33,589 nt of DNA from contig CAZDJZ010000025.1 in NCBI GenBank assembly GCA_964505785.1, positions 1 to 33,589 of the forward strand, in the 5' to 3' direction. Positions 22,249-29,843 of the stretch are shown one piece after another (position 1 is the first letter of the stretch; each line of letters starts with the position of its first letter). This DNA comes from CAYRTV01 sp964505785 (lineage in GTDB: Bacteria > Acidobacteriota > Aminicenantia > Aminicenantales > Aminicenantaceae). The position numbers were made by a program, and so were the translations under genes. The notes under the pieces are model-generated. The model was not told the origin of the DNA. It did no database searches and worked only from the letters and a program-made list of their open reading frames with translations.

Positions 22249-23990
22249 TCCGCCTTATAATCGGGATTCAGTGTTTTCGCGGTCAGTTTTGCCCGGAGAA
22301 GCTCGATAGGCATGCTGTTTTCCCTGAGAACAGCGTCATGGAATTCCTTCGCGGTCATTGTACCTGATTCTATAATTTCTTTAGACAGCGCCCGCAGCTG
22401 AAGTCCGCCGGTCAAATAAGAGATCTGTGCCAGGGGTCTCCCGCCGTAGGCCCGGCCGCTTAAATGGGCTTTGACCTCCACTTCGGCCAGAGCCCGCTCG
22501 TGGCCGACCCGGTCGACTAGAAGGTCGATAGCTTCATCCACAGTCATCTGTCCCAGGTGATAGCTCATGGAGAAGATGATGCGGGCGCAGCGGTGCATGC
22601 GCCAGAACAGCATGCCGATCCGGTCTTCGGGTGAACGCTGGAAATTCATGTCCCACAGCCGCATCTCCCAGTAAAGAGGCCAGCCTTCGCCGTAAAAGCT
22701 TGTGCTGAAGGGCCGGCGGTAGGTCCGGTGGCGCATGGCCATAAACATCTGCAGGTTGTGTCCGGGGACCATCTCATGATGGACGACGGCACGGGAGAAG
22801 TGAGGATTGTTTCCGCGCAGGGTGGACATTTTACGTTCAAACGGCACCACGTCGGCGGGATAGGCGACGCTTATCACTTCACCGCCGGTAAAAAACGGGG
22901 TGGACTGCTGGCGTTCAAGCGGCATCATGTTCATCCGCTGGAGTTCTTTGACCATTGGCGGAATGGTCAGGGAGTCATGCTCTTCTAAAAAATCAATCGC
23001 TTCGAAAATCATTTTCCGGATCGTTTCCGGCTGGCCGCCTGGTTCCGGGTACAGGTTTTTGACGTGCTCCATGGCCTTTTGCCAGTTATCGCCGAATCCC
23101 AGGTCCCGGGAGGCTTGTAAGCGCTTCTTTTCGCACCATTCCATCTCTTTCCATCCGATAGCGAGAATTTCCTCAGGGGAGTAGGGGATAAACTCATAGG
23201 CCAGCTCTTCCATCAATACCTCGCGTCCTGCGGGGTCGCGGATGGCGTAAACCGCACCTCCGGCCATGCCTTCGCCCAGGGTGTTTCGAAGAGCGTGCGT
23301 ATAGGATTCAAGGGACTTATCCGCAGCCGCATATGCTTCGGCCGCCCACCAGGTAAAAACCGGATCATATCCTTTATAGAAATCGAACCATTCCTTAAGG
23401 GTTTCGCGTAATTCGCCGCTCATGCTTAGGGCACGCCGCAGTAAGGTCTTGTCATAATCTGCCCCTGAGTCAAGGGCTAGTTCAGCCATCTCGGATTGAA
23501 TCCTGATATCATTCAGTGCGCCGGCCGCATCTTTTCCTTCAATCCATTTCATCTCTCTTAAGTTATTTCTGAGGGAGATGATCCTGGAGGCGAAGGGGAG
23601 TAAAGGAAGTGTTTCCTCAGTGTCAAGGCGATCCTTTTCCAGAGCGGTTAATTCCCGGTTAAGGAGATTTTTGAAGAGAAGATAGTCGACTTGCCCGTCA
23701 AGGCTAAGTCCGGCGAAATCGATGCCTTTAACCAGGTTGCGCCAGTTAAGGTAAAAGGTCTTATAGCGATTGAACCGCACCTCGGAAAAGTCAATGGAGT
23801 AATGCCGGTCCAGTGACCGCCTGTCGGCGGAATAGCGCTCAATAAGCGGCGCCACTTTGCTCGACTCCGCGGTTATATCGCCGGATGACGGATCACCCGT
23901 GTCCATCTCGCGGGCCTGACCTTGAACGAATACCAAACACAAAGCGGTAAAAAGGACCGCGAAAGCGGCGCCCCAAGTCTTTTTATTCAT
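22218..23990 (-). CDS. DUF885 family exported zinc-peptidase-like protein
   Basis: 590 residues with a Sec signal peptide (WGAAFAVLFTALCLVFVQGQ, cleavage about residue 25). The DUF885 metal site is visible: VVHHEMVPGHNLQ (403-414; His405, Glu406 and His411, an HExxxxH variant) and EGWPLYWE (435-442, third ligand Glu435). A charged helical N-terminal half (about 45-300) precedes it. DUF885 proteins are gluzincin-like predicted metallopeptidases found in secreted or lipoprotein form; substrates are unknown. ATG 23990 follows GGAGGT on the minus strand. Together with the S9 and M20 enzymes it points to a peptide-degrading lifestyle. Confidence 0.9.
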   Translation of the reverse strand: MNKKTWGAAFAVLFTALCLVFVQGQAREMDTGDPSSGDITAESSKVAPLIERYSADRRSLDRHYSIDFSEVRFNRYKTFYLNWRNLVKGIDFAGLSLDGQVDYLLFKNLLNRELTALEKDRLDTEETLPLLPFASRIISLRNNLREMKWIEGKDAAGALNDIRIQSEMAELALDSGADYDKTLLRRALSMSGELRETLKEWFDFYKGYDPVFTWWAAEAYAAADKSLESYTHALRNTLGEGMAGGAVYAIRDPAGREVLMEELAYEFIPYSPEEILAIGWKEMEWCEKKRLQASRDLGFGDNWQKAMEHVKNLYPEPGGQPETIRKMIFEAIDFLEEHDSLTIPPMVKELQRMNMMPLERQQSTPFFTGGEVISVAYPADVVPFERKMSTLRGNNPHFSRAVVHHEMVPGHNLQMFMAMRHRTYRRPFSTSFYGEGWPLYWEMRLWDMNFQRSPEDRIGMLFWRMHRCARIIFSMSYHLGQMTVDEAIDLLVDRVGHERALAEVEVKAHLSGRAYGGRPLAQISYLTGGLQLRALSKEIIESGTMTAKEFHDAVLRENSMPIELLRAKLTAKTLNPDYKAEWRFYEALNQ

Positions 23991-24067
23991 TGTGACCTCC
24001 GAAAAGATGCGTTAAGAGGACGGTATCACATACAAAATCTTAAGGTCAACAAAAAAGAAGGCTTTCC

Positions 24068-24095
24068 TTGACTTTATGGGTAATAAGTTTATAAT
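24068..24095 (+). promoter_or_regulatory. Promoter of the malic enzyme gene
   Basis: TTGACT (24068-24073), 16 bp, TATAAT (24090-24095). The leader would be about 130 nt, very AT-rich, ending in AAAAGGAG (24219-24226) before ATG 24234. Confidence 0.6.
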
Positions 24096-24233
24096 TATAA
24101 GTCCTATTTAATAAAATCATTGTTTTTACTGAAATATTATATATTACTATAATATTTATATATATCTTAATTCATAATAATTATTGAATGTGCGGATGAC
24201 AAAAAGTATTCCGCGCGGAAAAGGAGCAATTAA

Positions 24234-25589
24234 ATGAGCAAGCAAGTAACAGTTGAAGAGCTGTTAGCCAAGGCGGAACAGCCCGCAAAAGACGCAATGC
24301 GGCTTCACCCTTACTACAAGGGAAAAATCATGGTTTTGCCCAAGTGCAGAATCCGCGATATCAATGACTTCGCGATTTGGTATACGCCCGGAGTCGCCAA
24401 GCCCTGTAACGCCATTCACGAAGACCCCGAAAAAGTCTATGAAATGACCAACAAAGGCAACTTTGTGGCGGTTATTTCCGACGGTACCCGGGTCTTGGGA
24501 CTCGGTGACATCGGTCCCGAAGCCGGCCTTCCGGTTATGGAAGGGAAAGCCCTGCTTTACAAGTACCTTGGCGGGGTGGATGCTTTTCCGGTGATGCTGG
24601 ACACCAAGGATCAGGATGAAATCATCCGCACCGTGAAACTGCTGCAGCCGACATTCGGCGGGATCAACCTGGAAGACATTTCCCATCCTAAATGTTTCAC
24701 GATTCTTGACACCCTCCGGGAAGAATGCCACATTCCCGTCTGGCACGATGACCAGCAAGGCACAGCACTGGTGACCGTTGCCGGTCTCATCAACGCCCTG
24801 AAAATAGTTAAGAAAAACATCGAAGATGTGACCGTGGCCCTTGTCGGAGCCGGTGCCGCCAATATCGCTATCGCCCGGCTGATTATCGCCGCAGGCGTCA
24901 CTCCCGGCAACATCGTTCAGCTCGACTCCAAGGGCATTTTGAGTAGAGACCGCAAAGATGCCGACGTTCTTAAAGAAAAATATCCCGAAAAATGGCACAT
25001 CTGCGAAACCACCAATGCCAAAAACCTTCAAGGCGACATTCCCGTTGCGATGAAAGACGCCGACGTTCTGATTTCCGCTTCCAAGCCGGGCCCCGGTGTT
25101 ATCAAGAAAGAATGGGTGGAAAGCATGGCCGATGACGCCATCGTGTTTGCGGAAGCCAACCCTATTCCGGAAATCTGGCCATGGGAAGCCCAGGAAGCCG
25201 GAGCCCGTATTGTGGCCACAGGCCGGTCCGATTTCCCCAACCAAGTCAACAACTCCCTGGGATTCCCCGGAATCTTCCGCGGAACACTGGATGTCCGCGC
25301 CACTAAGATCACGGACGAAATGTGCATTGAAGCAGCACGCGAATTGGCTCAGGTTGCCGAAGACAATGGCCTCAGCGAAGACTACATCATTCCCAACATG
25401 GACCAATGGGAAGTCTTTCCCCGTGAAGCCGTACGAGTCGGCACCATGGCCATCAAGCAGGGTGTTGCACGTATCGATATTCCCGAAGACGAACGCTACA
25501 AGATGGCGGAAAAAATTATCCGCAACTCAAGAGAAAGCCTGCAGCTTCTGATGAAAGAAAACTTCATCGTTGACCCCGACGCCGAATAA
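24234..25589 (+). CDS. NAD(P)-dependent malic enzyme (oxaloacetate-decarboxylating)
   Basis: 451 residues, the short bacterial form without a C-terminal phosphotransacetylase-like domain. Converts malate to pyruvate and CO2 with reduction of NAD(P). Motifs: WYTPGVAKPC (49-58), SDGTRVLGLGDIGPEAGLPV, MEGKALLYKYLGGVDAFP with catalytic lysine, LEDISHPKCF and VWHDDQQGTALV with the metal-binding acids, VALVGAGAANIAIA (Rossmann loop, Gly205-Asn210), ISASKPGPGVI and GRSDFPNQVNNSLGFPGIFRG. ATG 24234 has AGGAG seven bases upstream. Single gene with its own promoter and a strong terminator. Cofactor choice between NAD and NADP is not decided by what I can see. Confidence 0.95.
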   Translation: MSKQVTVEELLAKAEQPAKDAMRLHPYYKGKIMVLPKCRIRDINDFAIWYTPGVAKPCNAIHEDPEKVYEMTNKGNFVAVISDGTRVLGLGDIGPEAGLPVMEGKALLYKYLGGVDAFPVMLDTKDQDEIIRTVKLLQPTFGGINLEDISHPKCFTILDTLREECHIPVWHDDQQGTALVTVAGLINALKIVKKNIEDVTVALVGAGAANIAIARLIIAAGVTPGNIVQLDSKGILSRDRKDADVLKEKYPEKWHICETTNAKNLQGDIPVAMKDADVLISASKPGPGVIKKEWVESMADDAIVFAEANPIPEIWPWEAQEAGARIVATGRSDFPNQVNNSLGFPGIFRGTLDVRATKITDEMCIEAARELAQVAEDNGLSEDYIIPNMDQWEVFPREAVRVGTMAIKQGVARIDIPEDERYKMAEKIIRNSRESLQLLMKENFIVDPDAE

Positions 25590-25610
25590 CCTCCCATACA
25601 ATCAATACAA

Positions 25611-25643
25611 AAAGGGCCCGTCTCCGGACGGGCCTTTTTTTTT
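25611..25643 (+). terminator. Rho-independent terminator of malic enzyme gene
   Basis: An 8-bp perfect stem GGCCCGTC / GACGGGCC with a TCCG loop (25615-25634), preceded by AAAA and followed by nine T residues. Confidence 0.93.
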
Positions 25644-25648
25644 ACTTC

Positions 25649-25724
25649 ATGTCATGCTAAGGACCCACTCTTGTCATTCTGAGACCGGTTCCAGCCGGCC
25701 GAAGAATCTCAAACTGCTTCGTCT
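25649..25724. repeat. Interspersed repeat copy
   Basis: CATGTCATGCTAAGG, then TTGTCATTCTGAGACCGG, GGCCGAAGAATCTCAAACTG and CTTCGTC. A copy of the TGTCATTCTGAG..GAATCTC variant directly abutting the third MITE-like element. Confidence 0.65.
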
Positions 25725-25920
25725 AGCCTGAACTATTCATAAAAAAATTGCGACATTTTTGCAATTTCTTTTTTATCAGCGATTAACATGATTTTTATTG
25801 AAAGTTCAAATGGAAAGATTTTCATTTTCATATTTATATTATAATCGCAATTTTTTTTCCTTCGGGCGGGCCGAATCTCCTCGCATCTGCGGCAATCTCG
25901 ACCCGTGAATAATTCAGGCC
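25725..25920. mobile_element. MITE-like element, inverted copy with inner insertion
   Basis: Starts AGCCTGAACTATTCAT and ends GTGAATAATTCAGGCC. The interior is the reverse complement of the copy at 3464-3612. The right terminal repeat is split between CGCAATTTTTTTT and TGAATAATTCAGG by about 47 bp of GC-rich DNA (about 25860-25906). A 112-codon minus-strand frame across it is not a gene. Confidence 0.72.
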
Positions 25921-26030
25921 AGGGAAACGTAAAATAAAATGAACGCTTAGAACGCTTTGAACAGGAGCGAAGCGAGTAACCCAAGTAACGCGAAAGCAGC
26001 GAGACGGTCGACTTTATAATAATCTTATAA
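25921..26030. other. GAACGC repeat tract upstream of dnaK
   Basis: AACGCTTAGAACGCTTTGAA followed by GGAGCGAAGCGAG and AACGCGAAAGCAGCGAG. The same kind of tract (GAACGCTTGGAACGCTTT) follows the MITE-like copy at 3464-3612, so element and tract form a compound repeat. No gene is present. Confidence 0.5.
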
Positions 26031-26035
26031 TAATA

Positions 26036-26056
26036 CTTGACAACACCGCACTCAAC
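26036..26056 (+). promoter_or_regulatory. HAIR-like operator (HspR binding site)
   Basis: CTTGACA-ACACCGC-ACTCAAC compares with the HspR consensus CTTGAGT-N7-ACTCAAG: 5 of 7 and 6 of 7 matches with the exact 7-bp spacer. It overlaps the -35 box and half of the spacer of the dnaK promoter, so a bound repressor would block RNA polymerase. An HspR-type gene lies in the same locus at 29439. Confidence 0.72.
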
Positions 26057-26065
26057 ATTTATAAT
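26037..26065 (+). promoter_or_regulatory. Consensus sigma-70 promoter of dnaK
   Basis: TTGACA (26037-26042), 17 bp, TATAAT (26060-26065): a perfect consensus. Leader about 45 nt, with CTGGAGG (26106-26112) before ATG 26117. The perfect promoter under a repressor site is the usual design for HspR-type heat-shock control. Confidence 0.88.
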
Positions 26066-26116
26066 ATCCATGTATCAATAAATTAAGAACAATTTCCATA
26101 CAAACTGGAGGAATAA

Positions 26117-28054
26117 ATGCCTAAAATCATTGGAATTGACTTAGGAACAACCAACTCCGTTGTCGCTGTGATGGAAGGCGATAAGCCGGTTATCATCCAG
26201 AATGAAGAAGGCGGAAGGACAACTCCCTCTGTCATCGGATTCAACGACAAGGGTGAACGGCTGGTCGGCCAAGTTGCCAAGCGTCAGCGGGTGACCAATC
26301 CTGAAAACACGATCTATTCGATAAAACGTTTTATGGGCCGCAGATACGAAGAGGTCAAAAACGAAATCGAACAGGTGCCGTTTAAGATAAGCGAGGCATC
26401 CAACGGAGACGTGAGAATTGAAGCGCAGGGCAAAAAATACGCCCCGCCGGAACTGTCCGCTATTATTCTGCGCAAGCTGAAAAAAGCGGCGGAGGATTAT
26501 ACGGGCGAAAAACATGATAAAGCCGTGATCACGGTCCCGGCTTACTTCAACGACAGCCAGCGGAAAGCGACCAAGGACGCAGCCAAGATCGCCGGCTTGG
26601 AAGCCATGCGGATCATCAACGAACCGACTGCCGCAGCTCTGACATACGGAATGGACAAGAAAAAAGACCAGACTATCGCCGTCTACGACTTCGGCGGCGG
26701 GACCTTCGATATTTCCATTCTTGAAGTGGGTGAGGGCATCGTTGAAGTCAAGTCCACCAACGGGGATACCCATCTGGGCGGAGACGACATTGACCAATTG
26801 GTCCAGGATTGGCTGGTCAGCGAATTCAAGAAAGAATCAGGAATCGACCTGGCCAAGGACAAAATGGCCCTGCAGCGCCTCAAGGAAGCTGCGGAAAAGG
26901 CCAAGATGGAACTGTCGTCAACCATGGAAACGGAAGTCAATCTTCCTTTTATCACCGCAGACAGCTCCGGACCCAAGCATCTGCTCATCAAGCTGACCCG
27001 GTCCAAGCTGGAACAGCTCATGGATCCGCTTATCCAGAGGACCAAGGCTCCGTGTGAAATGGCGCTTAAAGACGCCGGTGTCTCGGCGGACCAAATAAAT
27101 GAAGTCATCCTGGTCGGCGGTTCGACCCGAATTCCCAAAGTGCAGGAACTGGTCAAAGAACTGTTCAAGAAAGAGCCTCATAAGGGTGTCAACCCTGACG
27201 AAGTGGTAGCCATGGGTGCGGCTATCCAGGGTGCAGTTATGTCCGGAGACGTCAAAGACGTCCTCCTTCTGGATGTGACCCCTCTGACCTTGGGTATTGA
27301 GACCCTGGGCGGAGTCTTCACCAAGATGATTCCCCGCAACACCACCATCCCGACCAAGAAATCGGAAATCTTTTCTACAGCGCAGGACAATCAGAACAGC
27401 GTGGAAATCCATGTCCTGCAGGGTGAGCGGGAAATGGCTAAGGACAATCGAAGTTTGGGCCGCTTCCACTTGGACGGCATCCCCCCGGCTCCACGCGGTG
27501 TGCCGAAGATCGAAGTCATCTTCGACATCAATGCCGACGGTATTCTTCATGTTTCGGCCAAGGACCAGGGGACCGGAAAACAGCAGGCCATCACCATCAC
27601 CGGACACAGCGGACTCGAGGAACAGGAAGTTGACAACATGGTTAAAGACGCCGAAGCCCACGCGGAAGAAGACAAGAAGCGCAGAGAGCTCATCGATGTG
27701 AAAAATCAGGCTGACAACCTGGTTTACAACCTGGAAAAGACCCTGCGTGAAAACAAAGACAAGGTCGATCCTCAGGAAGCTTCCCGAATCCAGACAGAAA
27801 TCGAAAATACCAAGTCCGCCATTGAAACAGACAACATTGACCAGATAAAGAAAGCCATAGAGACCCTGACCCAGCAGTCCCACAAGCTGACCCAGATGAT
27901 GTATCAGCAGGCCGGGGCTGAACAGCAGAAGCCTGGAGGCGGTGCTCAGCAGCAGCAAGCCGGCGGTCAGCAGGAGGCTCAGACTGAAGGTGAAGAAGAA
28001 GAGGAAGTCATTGACGCCGAAGTCGTCGATGAAGAAGAAAAGAAGGAAGAATAA
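26117..28054 (+). CDS. dnaK: Molecular chaperone DnaK (Hsp70)
   Basis: 645 residues. ATP-driven chaperone that binds exposed hydrophobic peptides. N-terminal GIDLGTTNSVVAVMEG, NEPTAAALTYG, VYDFGGGTFDISILEVG and VGGSTRIPKVQELV are the nucleotide-binding signatures; the linker VLLLDVTPLTLGIET leads to the substrate-binding domain and a helical lid. The tail is Gln/Gly-rich and then strongly acidic, ending in VIDAEVVDEEEKKEE, the variant of the usual EVVDAEF-like end. An extra loop in the NBD typical of grpE-dependent DnaK is present in outline, but no grpE gene lies nearby. Its own promoter and HAIR-like site precede it; dnaJ follows after 253 bases that contain a hairpin and a repeat. Confidence 0.98.
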   Translation: MPKIIGIDLGTTNSVVAVMEGDKPVIIQNEEGGRTTPSVIGFNDKGERLVGQVAKRQRVTNPENTIYSIKRFMGRRYEEVKNEIEQVPFKISEASNGDVRIEAQGKKYAPPELSAIILRKLKKAAEDYTGEKHDKAVITVPAYFNDSQRKATKDAAKIAGLEAMRIINEPTAAALTYGMDKKKDQTIAVYDFGGGTFDISILEVGEGIVEVKSTNGDTHLGGDDIDQLVQDWLVSEFKKESGIDLAKDKMALQRLKEAAEKAKMELSSTMETEVNLPFITADSSGPKHLLIKLTRSKLEQLMDPLIQRTKAPCEMALKDAGVSADQINEVILVGGSTRIPKVQELVKELFKKEPHKGVNPDEVVAMGAAIQGAVMSGDVKDVLLLDVTPLTLGIETLGGVFTKMIPRNTTIPTKKSEIFSTAQDNQNSVEIHVLQGEREMAKDNRSLGRFHLDGIPPAPRGVPKIEVIFDINADGILHVSAKDQGTGKQQAITITGHSGLEEQEVDNMVKDAEAHAEEDKKRRELIDVKNQADNLVYNLEKTLRENKDKVDPQEASRIQTEIENTKSAIETDNIDQIKKAIETLTQQSHKLTQMMYQQAGAEQQKPGGGAQQQQAGGQQEAQTEGEEEEEVIDAEVVDEEEKKEE

Positions 28055-28071
28055 GTACCTCCCAGCCGGTC

Positions 28072-28101
28072 TTGGTGCAAACGCACCGGGTCCGGTATAA
28101 T
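28072..28101 (+). promoter_or_regulatory. Possible second promoter for the dnaJ operon
   Basis: TTGGTG (28072-28077), 18 bp, TATAAT (28096-28101). The predicted start is at the foot of the hairpin at 28109-28137, so the transcript would begin with that stem. Confidence 0.4.
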
Positions 28102-28108
28102 AAATCTG

Positions 28109-28137
28109 CACCGGGGCGGACCTATTCCGCCCCGGTG
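28109..28137 (+). terminator. 12-bp hairpin between dnaK and dnaJ (no T tract)
   Basis: CACCGGGGCGGA and TCCGCCCCGGTG form a perfect 12-bp stem with a CCTAT loop. No T run follows, so it is not a standard terminator; it may be a 3' stabiliser or pause site that lets dnaK mRNA exceed dnaJ mRNA, or the 5' stem of a dnaJ transcript. Confidence 0.55.
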
Positions 28138-28193
28138 ATTACATATAACTTGAATTATATAGGTTGTTATCCAGAGATCTGAGAAGCTGGTCA

Positions 28194-28267
28194 TGTCATC
28201 CTGAGGCTTGCTAAGAAGGCAAGCCATGTCATTCCCCGAGCGGAGCGACGGGAATCTTAGGCGGCCT
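28194..28267. repeat. Interspersed repeat copies
   Basis: CATGTCATCCTGAGGCTTGC, a GCTAAGAAGGC core, then CATGTCATTCCCCGAGCGG, CGACGGGAATCTTAGGCGG. Inserted between the dnaK hairpin and dnaJ. Confidence 0.7.
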
Positions 28268-28307
28268 CGCGGAATCAACCTGAATAATCCAAGAGAGAGG
28301 AAAGAGG

Positions 28308-29435
28308 ATGTCCAAAGATTACTATAAAATCTTAGGCTTGGATAAAAAGGCCTCGGTGGCCGATATCAAAAAGGCCTACCGCAAATTAGCCCGGAAATAC
28401 CATCCCGACCTCAATCCTAATGACAAAGAAGCCGAAGGCAAGTTCAAAGAGATACAGGAAGCCTATTCGGTCCTTAAAGACCCTAAGAAGAAAAAACAGT
28501 ACGACGAATACGGCTATGTCGGCGAAACCCCTCCCGGAGGAGGAGGCCCCGGACGCGGAGCCTATAAGCAGTACCAAGGCGGCGGATTCGAGGGTTTCGA
28601 TTTTTCGGAATATGGAACGTCTTCGTTTCAGGATTTTTTTAAAGATATTTTCGGAGGCGGAGCCCGCCAGGCCCGCCCGCAGACACAGCCTGTCAAAGGT
28701 GAGGACCTGCTGTACAACATGCGGCTGGGTTTTAGAGACGCCATCGACGGCCTCCAGACCAGGATCCAATTGACCCGCCAGGTGGCGTGCACCAATTGCG
28801 GCGGAACCGGACACCTTCACACGGAAGGCGCTCAGACCTGTCAATCCTGCGGCGGAACCGGACAGACCACCATGCAGCGGGGCGCTATGCGGTTTGCAGC
28901 CACTTGTCCGGTCTGCGGCGGCAGCGGCACCGCAGCCGGCACTCCATGTCCACAGTGTGGAGGCAGCGGACTCAAGCAGAAGACCGAATTCATCAAGGTC
29001 CGTATACCGGCCGGTGTCAACACCGGATCCAAGGTCCGCATAAAGGGAAAAGGCAATGCCGGACGAAACGGCGGTCCTTCCGGTGACCTGTTTATCACCA
29101 TCGATGTGGACTCTCATCCCGTGTTCAAGCGCGAAGGTTCCAATATCTATGTCAAAGTCCCTATCACCGTACCGGAAGCCACACTGGGAGCCAAGATCGA
29201 TGTTCCCACTGTTTACGGTAAGAGTACAATCAAGATACCGCCAGGGACCCGGTCAGGTCAGAAATTCCGCCTGCGTGACAAAGGCGCTCCCATAGTGGGC
29301 AAGAAAAGCAGCGGGGATCAGTTCGTAGAGGTTACCATCGTGCCGCCCCCTTTTGAGGATGAAAAAATCCGCGCAATGATGAAAGAGCTGGAAAAAATAT
29401 CCGGTCAGAATCCGAGAGCCGGATTAGGGGTATAA
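28308..29435 (+). CDS. dnaJ: Co-chaperone DnaJ (Hsp40)
   Basis: 375 residues. J domain with HPD at 32-34 (RKYHPDLNP), a Gly/Phe-rich region (about 75-125, GGGGPGRGAYKQYQGGGFEG), four CxxCxGxG zinc repeats (CTNCGGTG, CQSCGGTG, CPVCGGSG, CPQCGGSG), and the two C-terminal beta domains. It stimulates DnaK ATPase and delivers substrates. The purine tract AGAGGAAAGAGG sits directly before ATG 28308. The hspR-like gene begins three bases after the stop, so dnaJ heads a coupled series of four genes. Confidence 0.97.
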   Translation: MSKDYYKILGLDKKASVADIKKAYRKLARKYHPDLNPNDKEAEGKFKEIQEAYSVLKDPKKKKQYDEYGYVGETPPGGGGPGRGAYKQYQGGGFEGFDFSEYGTSSFQDFFKDIFGGGARQARPQTQPVKGEDLLYNMRLGFRDAIDGLQTRIQLTRQVACTNCGGTGHLHTEGAQTCQSCGGTGQTTMQRGAMRFAATCPVCGGSGTAAGTPCPQCGGSGLKQKTEFIKVRIPAGVNTGSKVRIKGKGNAGRNGGPSGDLFITIDVDSHPVFKREGSNIYVKVPITVPEATLGAKIDVPTVYGKSTIKIPPGTRSGQKFRLRDKGAPIVGKKSSGDQFVEVTIVPPPFEDEKIRAMMKELEKISGQNPRAGLGV

Positions 29436-29438
29436 ACC

Positions 29439-29843
29439 ATGCCGGAGAATAACGACAGCAAACACAAATATTATCACATAAGCAGCGTTGCCCGGATGTA
29501 CAATGTCCATCCCCAGACCCTGCGCCTCTATGAAAGGGAAGGGCTGCTCGAGCCCTCCCGCTCGGAAGGAAACACCCGGCTGTATTCCGACTCCGACCTC
29601 AAGCAATTGGAGTTTATTCTCAACCTCACCCGTGAACTCGGCGTCAACCTCGCCGGAGTGGAAGTGATTCTCAATATGCGCGAGCGGATGGACCGCATGG
29701 AGTACGAGATCAAGGAATTCCTCGACTTCATCCGAAAAGAATTTTATGAGGGACATGAAGAAGAATTTGACAAGAAGAAGAATGCTCTGGTAAAAATACA
29801 TAGAGCCATGCTCATTAAGTTAGAACGCGATAATTGGGAATAA
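29439..29843 (+). CDS. hspR: MerR-family heat-shock repressor, HspR-like
   Basis: 134 residues. The N-terminal winged helix-turn-helix reads YHISSVARMYNVHPQTLRLY, EREGLLEPSRSEGNTRLYS, and the following helix has ELGVNLAGVEVILNMRERM, all close to the HspR pattern (MHPQTLRxYxxxGLxxPxR...GVNLAGI). The C-terminal 60 residues are a charged coiled coil (MEYEIKEFLDFIRKEF). HspR represses dnaK operons by binding HAIR sites and in actinobacteria uses DnaK as co-repressor. A matching HAIR-like sequence overlaps the dnaK promoter here, which supports the name. It starts three bases after dnaJ; its TAA shares a base with the ATG of the sigma factor gene (TAATG). Confidence 0.87.
   Translation: MPENNDSKHKYYHISSVARMYNVHPQTLRLYEREGLLEPSRSEGNTRLYSDSDLKQLEFILNLTRELGVNLAGVEVILNMRERMDRMEYEIKEFLDFIRKEFYEGHEEEFDKKKNALVKIHRAMLIKLERDNWE

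Noticed and set aside
24068..24087. Second HAIR-like site before the malic enzyme gene (CTTGACT)
   Set aside because: Only the left half matches; the right half agrees at 3 of 7 positions.
24264..25406. 380-codon minus-strand open frame opposite the malic enzyme gene
   Set aside because: Antisense shadow; composition follows the codon structure of the real gene.
25733..26071. 112-codon minus-strand frame upstream of dnaK
   Set aside because: Runs through the MITE-like element and flanking repeats; not protein-like.
26000..26116. CIRCE element (HrcA operator) before dnaK
   Set aside because: No TTAGCACTC-N9-GAGTGCTAA-like repeat is present; the HAIR-like motif fits instead.
26918..28111. 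397-codon minus-strand open frame opposite dnaK
   Set aside because: Antisense shadow of a GC-rich conserved gene; no ribosome-binding site or recognisable protein content.
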